Notes under the pieces: model-generated
The model's database searches: none
Told to the model about the DNA's origin: nothing
The model's input: the letters and a program-made list of their open reading frames with translations, nothing else
Made by a program: the position numbers and the translations under genes
In this document: positions 59,101 to 64,000 of the stretch, one piece after another
How the letters are laid out: every line of letters starts with the position of its first letter
Position numbering within the stretch: position 1 is the stretch's first letter
Assembly: GCA_016717335.1 (NCBI GenBank)
Contig: JADKFS010000001.1
Coordinates: forward strand, 2,480,001 to 2,544,000
Direction of reading: 5' to 3'
Source: Candidatus Ribeiella danica
GTDB taxonomy: Bacteria > Chloroflexota > Chloroflexia > Chloroflexales > Roseiflexaceae
DNA length: 64,000 nucleotides

Positions 59101-62100
59101 CCGGTGTTGGTGTAGCCGAGCGTGTAGATCACCGTCCCGCCGGGCGTGGTGGTCGCGCCGCCGTCGCTCTTGCTCAGGCTCAGTCCAGGCCTGGTGATCA
59201 CCGGCGTGCTGTCGCTTCCTTCGGCGGTCGTGCCGCGGTCGTCGCCGATCGTCGCGCTGTTGTCGATCCGGCTGATGCCGGCCGGCAGCGGCGTGTCGAC
59301 CGTCACAGCGAAGGTGGCCGTCCCGCTCGCGCCGGCGGCCAGTGCGCCAATGCTGTGCGTGCAGATCGTGCCGGCCGGCGCGCCGTCGGCGCAGCTCCAG
59401 CCCGATGTGCTGCCGGCGGCTCGGAAGGTCGTGTTGGCCGGCACCGTCTCGGTCAGCGTCACGCCGGTCAGCTCCACCTCGCCGGTGTTGGTGTAGGCGA
59501 GCGTGTAGATCGCCGTTCCGCCGGGCGTGCTGCTGGCGCCGCCGTCGCTCTTGGCGAACGCCAGGCTGCGCGGCCCAATCGCGACAGTCGCGCCGTCGCC
59601 CTGGCCCGGCAGGGCGGTGCCGTATCCGTCGCTCAGGCCGCTCGCGCCGGCCCGGTTGAGCGTCACGCCGCCGGGCAGCGCGCCGGTAAGCGCGCGCGCC
59701 TTGAACCTCACGTCGATCGTTTTGGTCGCGCCCGGCACGAGCGGGCCGACGTTGGACCAGCCGATCAGCCCGTCGTCGATGTTGTCGTCCGAGGCCGGGC
59801 TGGCGCCAAGGTAGGTCAGGTAGGCCAGGTCGTACGCGTCGGTCAGCGGCACGGTCGGCAGGGTCGTCGCGCCGGTGTTGGTGACGACGATGCTGAAGCG
59901 AACCGTGTCGTTCAGGCCGGCCGGGCCACCAAGAGGCGCGGCCAGCGTCTTGCTGAGCGCGTAGGCGCTCGTCAGCAGCGTCGCCGAGTCGGTCGCGGCG
60001 TAGTCGTTCAGCGCCCCGCCGACGCCGTCCGCGCCGGTGCGCTCGTCGGGGCACGCGCCGGGCCGGCTAGTCCAGGTCACTCCGGCGTCGTTGATGATCG
60101 CGCCGGGGCCGTCGAGCCGAGCGTCGAATTCGACCACGGCGGCCTGGCCGGGAGCGAGCGCGGCGTAGCTCCAGCGCAGCAGCGGCGCGCCCGAGTCGTC
60201 GGCCACAGGCGCCGGCCCGCTCACCCAGCGCAGCGGGCCGATGTAGGCCAGCCCCGCCGGCAGCGTGTCGGCCGCCGCCACGTCGTAGGCGGTCGCGGCC
60301 GAGGGGTTCGTCAGCGTGACGCGGAACGTCGCCACGCTCCCCGGCGCTGCGCTCGGCTGCGAGACGACCTTGTCGATCGCGAGCGCCGGCTCGACGATCG
60401 CGAACGCGTCCGAGGCGCTCAGCGCCGGCCGGGCGGCGCCGTCGGCCCCACGGTAGGACAGCACCGCGAGGTTGTCGCGCGCGGCGCCCTGCTGGTTTGC
60501 CGCCAGGTTGGCGACCGTCGTCTGGAAAGAGATGCTGGCCGGGCTGCCCGTCACGACCGCGTCGGCGAAATCCCAGACCAGGCGCGATCCGCTGGTGGTG
60601 AAGCTCGGCGCCGCGCTGATGCCCGCCACGGTGAAGCTGCCGGGCTCGTACTCCAGCCCAACCGGCAGCGTGTCGGTGATCACCAGGCCGCGCAGGGTGC
60701 CCAGCGGGCTGGTGATCGTCAGCGTGTAGTCGATCGTCTGCCCGATCGTCGCCGCGGTCGTGCCGCCGTCGCTCTTGCCAAACGCCGGCCCGTCCGCGTC
60801 GAAGCTCGCGCTGGCGCTGTCCTGCACGTCGTCGACGGTGTAGGGGACCGAGTCGTCGTAGATCCGATCCTCGGGGCTGCCGGCGCCGTCCTGGCTGCTC
60901 CAGTCGGCGTCGACGAGGTTGGCGTGGCTGCCGGCCAGGTACAGGTCGCTCTGCGCCGCGGCAGTGTAGACGCACTCGACGAACCCGCCTGGTGGGATGT
61001 CCCAGCCGCCGGGCGCGCCGGCGCTGTCGAGATCGACCGTCGTTCCGCCGTCGACGGCCGCCGCTGCAACAGGCGCGCCGACCTGGTCGCGACAGCCGAG
61101 CAGCGCCGTGAAGGCGGTGCCCTGCGCCAGCGTGTCGCTCGCCGTGACATCATAGGCCGTGCTGCCGCCGGCGTTGCCGAAGCGCGCGGTGTAGGTCAGC
61201 ACGTCGCCGGCCTGCACGCCCGCGCCGGGCACGACCGACTTGGCGGTCGCGATCAGCGGCTCGATCAATGTAATCTTTGGCGGAGTCGGGTCGTTCACGC
61301 TGGTGGTCGCCCCGTTGTTCGGGTTGGTGTAGCGCAGCGAGACACTATTTGTCAGCGTCGCGCCGGCCTGGTTGCCGGGGAACATATTGACCACGCGGGC
61401 GACGACCCTCACCAGGAAGCGGTTGTTCGCAGCCGCGTTGTCGGCGGCCGTGCCGGTATCGCCGAAGCCCAGGGTCAGGTCGGCGCCACTGCCACCCGGG
61501 GCCGTGACGACGGGCGAGGCAAGCGTCCCGCCGTAGTCGGCCGCCAGCAGGCCGCCGCTGCCGGCCGCAGCGGTGACAATCTCGTGGCTGACGTAGGCCA
61601 GGCCGGGCGGCAGGTCGTCGATCATGGTCAGGCCCCGCGACACGCCCTCGGGCAGCGTGACCAGGATGTCGTAGCCGACCAGGTCGCCGATCGTGTACTG
61701 CGCCGGGGTGGGCGTCAGCTTGTCGATCGCGGGCAGCACCAGGGTGGTCGTGGCGCTGGCGGAGCTGACATAATCGTTCAGGCCGCCGAGGCCGTCCGCG
61801 CCGCCGCGCTCGCCGTCGGCCGCGCCGCCGAGGCCGGGCGTGACCGAGCCGGTCGGGTTGGGGCCCGTGCCGCCGCCCGGCAAGCTGGTGTAGGTCAGGC
61901 TGGCGCTGTTCGGGATGGTCTGGCCGGCCGGGGTACCGTCGAGCACGCGCGCGGCGATGTCGATCGTCACCGCGCCGCCGGGGTTGAGCTGATTCACCGT
62001 GATGTCGAGCGCATTGCCGACCGAGCTGTCGGCATAGGTCGAGCCGGCCGGAACGGCGACGCCGATCGTCTGCACGGCCAGGTGGCTGTCGATCGTGTCG

Positions 62101-64000
62101 CGCAGGCGGATCTCGAAGGCCGCGGCCGCGTTCACGCCGCTGGCGGTATTCGAGAAGGTCAGCCGGTAGGCGATCGTGTCGCCGGCGTCGCCCGGCGTGG
62201 TCGTGATCGTCTTCGCGAGGTTTCGAATGACCGGCTCGGCGATGCGGACCTGGTTGGTGTTGTCCTGCGTCGATGTCGCGATCGGCGTGGCGCTGCCGCC
62301 AACCAGGACTTGGAAGTCGTTATTGCGCGTGGTCGTCACGCTGGTGCCGGTGCTGTTGTTGAAGCCCTGGCTGTTGCTGATATTGTCGACCAGCGCGTTG
62401 AGCTCGACCACCACGAACTCGCCGTCGGCGTCGCTATCGCCGTTGGTGAGATTGCCGAGCTTGAAATAGACGTCGTCGCCGTCGCCGTAGCTGTCGTCGT
62501 TGAGGGTCGCGCTCTTGGAAACCATCGTATCCGACAGCACGAAGGTCGGCGCGACGCTGCCGGAGCTGCCGCTGATCCTCAGGCCCGCGCCCGCGATCGT
62601 GGATGACGTAATCCCGCCGCCGTTGGAGACAAAGGCGACCTTCGCGGTGCCGTCGTTCAGAAAGCGCAGCCCGGGGTCGAGGCGGTCGAGCAGCGTCAGG
62701 CTCGGCGAGCTGCCCTCGGCCAGGCGGATGACCAGCCGGTAGCGCACGATCTCGCCGATCGCGACGCGCTGGACCGCCGGCGAGCCCGTGGCGACGGTGT
62801 GCGCCTCGGAGGTCGCCACGATCGACTTGACCGGGCTGGGCGCGACCACCGTCAGCGTCGCCGCGCCGGTGTCGGCGTAGTCGTCCACGCCGCCGCCGCC
62901 AGTGCGCTCGGTCGCGCCGGCATTGTAGATCGAGCGCGCGCCGGGCGCGCCGTCCAGGCTGCTCCAGCGCACGGTCGCCGTATTGGCGCTGCTCATGCCG
63001 GGCGTGACACTGGTCGAGAGCGAGCCGCTGATCGCGATCGTGATCGTGCGGCCGGCCGGCGCGAGCGGCATGTCGAACGAGCCGCTGGTCTGGAGCGTCC
63101 AGCCGGCGGCGTTGCTGCCGGCCAGGTTGAAGTCGGCCGTGGTGAGGAGGCCGGCCGTGTCGGTGACGATGAAGCTCGGGCTGTCGATCAGCGACGGCCC
63201 GCCTGCGCCGACCAGCGGCAGCGCGTCAAGAAGCGTTATGTCAAACGCGTCGGCGGCGCTGGCCGCGGTGTGCTTGACAGTGATCGTGTAGACGACCGGG
63301 TCGCCGGCGTCCCCGCTGCTCCCGCTGCCGTTCACGGCGACCGACTTGGCGGCGTCCAGCGCGGGCTCGATCACGGCGACAGCCTGCGCGGAGACGGGCG
63401 CCAGGCTGCCGCCGCTCCAGCTCAACGCGGCCGAGTTCTTCAGCTGTGTCCCGCTCTGGTTGCCGGCCACGTCCAGCACGGCCGCGCGGTAGACCAGGGT
63501 GATCGTCTCGGCGATCGTGTTGTCGGTGTTGGAGTTGGCGATCGCGCCGAGGTTGAACGTGATCGTCTTTCCGGCGCTGCCAATCGTCGGGGCCGTGCTG
63601 CCGCCCAGGGTCACGCCGGCGCTGCTTGTGGCGCTGACCACGTCCACGAATGCCAGCCCTGGGTCGAGCGTATCCACGATCGTGGCGTTCGGCATCGCGC
63701 CCTCCGGCACTGTGAGCGTGAGCCGGTAGGTCGCCAGCTCGCCGATCACCGCCTGCGCGGCGCCGTTGTTCGCGTCGACGATCTCGGTGCCGACGAGCTG
63801 CTTGGCCAGCGCCGGGAGCGCGATCGTCGTCGTCGCGCTGTCGGTCGGGCGGTCTTCGGGCACGAAGTTCGGGCCACCCTCGACGCCGGCGTAGTTGGTG
63901 ATGCTGGCGCGGTTGGGGATCACCACATTGGCCGGCGCGCCGGGGTCGACCTGCAGGTCGTAGGTGATGACGACCACGTTCGTGCCGTCGGTCGGGTCGT
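56103..64000 (-). CDS. Giant DUF11-repeat surface protein (C-terminal part; 5' end beyond window)
   Basis: Open from the right edge of the window to the stop at 56103, more than 2,630 residues, and the start lies outside. It consists almost entirely of DUF11/isopeptide-like beta domains with YTIxVTNTG-type strands. Between 59552 and 56886 are seven tandem units of exactly 381 bp (127 residues), each starting KSDGG and containing GWSCADGAPAGT-like and SIGALAAGA-like segments. Units 1-7 are followed by a divergent DUF11 domain, an Fn3-like module (VSFTATRENHSVVVRWATGA) and the terminal segment TYRLLVPLMLR. There is no LPxTG. A cell-surface or filament protein is likely. Neighbour at the 3' side is the convergent HDAC-fold gene. 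Confidence 0.9.
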   Translation of the reverse strand, partial: DPTDGTNVVVITYDLQVDPGAPANVVIPNRASITNYAGVEGGPNFVPEDRPTDSATTTIALPALAKQLVGTEIVDANNGAAQAVIGELATYRLTLTVPEGAMPNATIVDTLDPGLAFVDVVSATSSAGVTLGGSTAPTIGSAGKTITFNLGAIANSNTDNTIAETITLVYRAAVLDVAGNQSGTQLKNSAALSWSGGSLAPVSAQAVAVIEPALDAAKSVAVNGSGSSGDAGDPVVYTITVKHTAASAADAFDITLLDALPLVGAGGPSLIDSPSFIVTDTAGLLTTADFNLAGSNAAGWTLQTSGSFDMPLAPAGRTITIAISGSLSTSVTPGMSSANTATVRWSSLDGAPGARSIYNAGATERTGGGGVDDYADTGAATLTVVAPSPVKSIVATSEAHTVATGSPAVQRVAIGEIVRYRLVIRLAEGSSPSLTLLDRLDPGLRFLNDGTAKVAFVSNGGGITSSTIAGAGLRISGSSGSVAPTFVLSDTMVSKSATLNDDSYGDGDDVYFKLGNLTNGDSDADGEFVVVELNALVDNISNSQGFNNSTGTSVTTTRNNDFQVLVGGSATPIATSTQDNTNQVRIAEPVIRNLAKTITTTPGDAGDTIAYRLTFSNTASGVNAAAAFEIRLRDTIDSHLAVQTIGVAVPAGSTYADSSVGNALDITVNQLNPGGAVTIDIAARVLDGTPAGQTIPNSASLTYTSLPGGGTGPNPTGSVTPGLGGAADGERGGADGLGGLNDYVSSASATTTLVLPAIDKLTPTPAQYTIGDLVGYDILVTLPEGVSRGLTMIDDLPPGLAYVSHEIVTAAAGSGGLLAADYGGTLASPVVTAPGGSGADLTLGFGDTGTAADNAAANNRFLVRVVARVVNMFPGNQAGATLTNSVSLRYTNPNNGATTSVNDPTPPKITLIEPLIATAKSVVPGAGVQAGDVLTYTARFGNAGGSTAYDVTASDTLAQGTAFTALLGCRDQVGAPVAAAAVDGGTTVDLDSAGAPGGWDIPPGGFVECVYTAAAQSDLYLAGSHANLVDADWSSQDGAGSPEDRIYDDSVPYTVDDVQDSASASFDADGPAFGKSDGGTTAATIGQTIDYTLTITSPLGTLRGLVITDTLPVGLEYEPGSFTVAGISAAPSFTTSGSRLVWDFADAVVTGSPASISFQTTVANLAANQQGAARDNLAVLSYRGADGAARPALSASDAFAIVEPALAIDKVVSQPSAAPGSVATFRVTLTNPSAATAYDVAAADTLPAGLAYIGPLRWVSGPAPVADDSGAPLLRWSYAALAPGQAAVVEFDARLDGPGAIINDAGVTWTSRPGACPDERTGADGVGGALNDYAATDSATLLTSAYALSKTLAAPLGGPAGLNDTVRFSIVVTNTGATTLPTVPLTDAYDLAYLTYLGASPASDDNIDDGLIGWSNVGPLVPGATKTIDVRFKARALTGALPGGVTLNRAGASGLSDGYGTALPGQGDGATVAIGPRSLAFAKSDGGASSTPGGTAIYTLAYTNTGEVELTGVTLTETVPANTTFRAAGSTSGWSCADGAPAGTICTHSIGALAAGASGTATFAVTVDTPLPAGISRIDNSATIGDDRGTTAEGSDSTPVITRPGLSLSKSDGGATTTPGGTVIYTLGYTNTGDVGLAGVSLTETVPANTTFRAAGSTSGWSCADRAPAGTSCTLSIGALASGVSGAATFVVAANNTMPAGVTQISNSATIDDPSGATASSGDTTPLSTTPGLSLVKSDGGSTTRPGGTIAYSLTYRNTGDVELTGVTLTETVPAHTRFAAAASASGWSCADGAPAGTICVLPVGTLAAGAGGSVTFAVVVDGGVSAGTSQIDNSVAIADDGGTTAEGSDSTPVITTPSLSLDKSDGGTTTTPGGTIAYSLSYRNSGNVGLTGVTLTETVPANTTFRAAGSTSGWSCADGALAGTSCALSIGALDVGASGSAVFGVTVDTSLPAGVSEIDNGATIADDGDTTAGANDNTPVITTPGLLLSKSDGGATTTPGGTVIYTLGYTNTGNIGLSGVQIDETVPANTTFRTAGSTPGWSCADGALAGTSCTLSIGALNASASGTATFAITVAGQLPAGVVQVANSATIVDGGGQSAGNSDTTPVIATPGLLLSKSDGGAATTPGGTVIYTLGYTNTGNIGLSGVQIEETVPAYTRFSASASTPGWSCADRALAGTSCTLSIGTLTAGTGGTATFTVTVDGSVPTGTTRIANSATIAADDGTAASASDTTPVATTPGLSLAKSDGGITTAPGGTVVYSLTYQNTGDVDLDGVVIGEVVPSNSRFAAAGSASGWSCADRAPAGTGCALSIGTLAAGAGGTVSFAVSVDRPIATGAAQIANSATIADDGGTTAEASDSTPVIASPRLAADKRVLDLDGSPTVAGDLLEYTIVIQNSGDTAATGVSFSDAIPAHTSYITGSTTLNGEVVADVDGVMPFVGGAPINTPGEPSGEVAAGETATVVFRVKIDDPLPADVLIIRNQGTVESEEAPPLWTDDPSTPAIGDPTDIGVAHPTAIVLVSFTATRENHSVVVRWATGAELNTWGFHLYRSPDGVRAHATRVTPQIILGVGRGQGGASYSWADANVEDAATYSYWLSEIELGGATNEYGPATTPPQPASGTYRLLVPLMLR
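56886..59552 (-). repeat. Seven tandem 381-bp units in the giant DUF11 gene
   Basis: The Lys codon of KSDGG starts at 59552, 59171, 58790, 58409, 58028, 57647 and 57266, exactly 381 bp apart each time; the next homologous Lys is at 56885. No indels, but several substitutions between copies. Confidence 0.97.

Noticed and set aside
59355..62606. 1,083-codon plus-strand open frame opposite the giant DUF11 gene
   Set aside because: Composition and lack of motifs show it is an antisense shadow of repeat-rich GC codons.

Overview
The window is a GC-rich, densely coding bacterial chromosome segment with no rRNA, tRNA, CRISPR array or recognisable transposase. Gene content and style point to Chloroflexota, probably class Chloroflexia (Roseiflexus/Kouleothrix-like). 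The clues are a nuoABCDIHJK-ordered complex I cluster, FhaA/FhaB-like FHA proteins, a three-Cys-type SufR-like regulator, DUF11-rich secreted proteins, lipoproteins with long Pro/Ala/Thr linkers, and intergenic gaps full of 7-8 bp repeats. The lineage is an inference; I could not run a search.

Layout. 33-6810 (minus): respiratory complex I subunits nuoA-B-C-D-I-H-J-K, with a good sigma-70-type promoter at 7049-7077; nuoL/M/N would lie beyond the left edge. 7163-11834 (minus): two FHA proteins, endonuclease III, an AIM24-family protein and Rho. 11835-12819: a long gap with an inverted repeat and a promoter. 12820-16687 (plus): a lipoprotein, a membrane protein with a small acidic partner, NadD and an M42 aminopeptidase. 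16755-26809 (minus): two lipoproteins (one an M23 peptidase), ProRS, an unknown protein, Rpe, a GT2 glycosyltransferase, a small membrane protein, an aminotransferase, an SDR and RsmI. 27396-29437 (plus): SufR-like regulator, superoxide dismutase, GNAT. 29629-34230: FolD, an amidotransferase-fold lipoprotein, threonine aldolase and a ThuA-like protein. 34806-39046 (plus): an O-antigen-ligase-like protein overlapping a large hybrid sensor kinase. 39149-64000 is accessory and envelope-oriented: a secreted HEXXH/LamG/NHL protein, an ABC-2 type exporter pair, an LPRTG-anchored DUF11 protein, an unaccompanied DNA adenine methylase with a fused specificity domain, a class 3 lipase, a heterodimeric ABC exporter, a histone-deacetylase-fold amidohydrolase, and the C-terminal 2.6 kb-residue part of a giant DUF11 repeat protein that runs off the right edge.

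The most unusual content is not a gene but several layers of repeated DNA. (1) About thirty loci hold tandem 7-8-mers, often arranged as two complementary arms forming a hairpin. They occupy most nuo gene junctions, and at least eight copies lie in frame inside coding sequences (ABC transporters, the HDAC-fold enzyme, the methylase, the sensor-linked membrane protein, a lipoprotein). (2) A roughly 250-290 bp GC-rich element occurs three times, each time between the 5' ends of divergent genes. (3) A family of G/C-rich hairpins is followed by a long triloop hairpin with arms that differ in sequence but stay paired. The giant surface protein carries seven tandem units of exactly 381 bp, and two unrelated large secreted proteins end in a similar short V-P-L-x-x-R tail.
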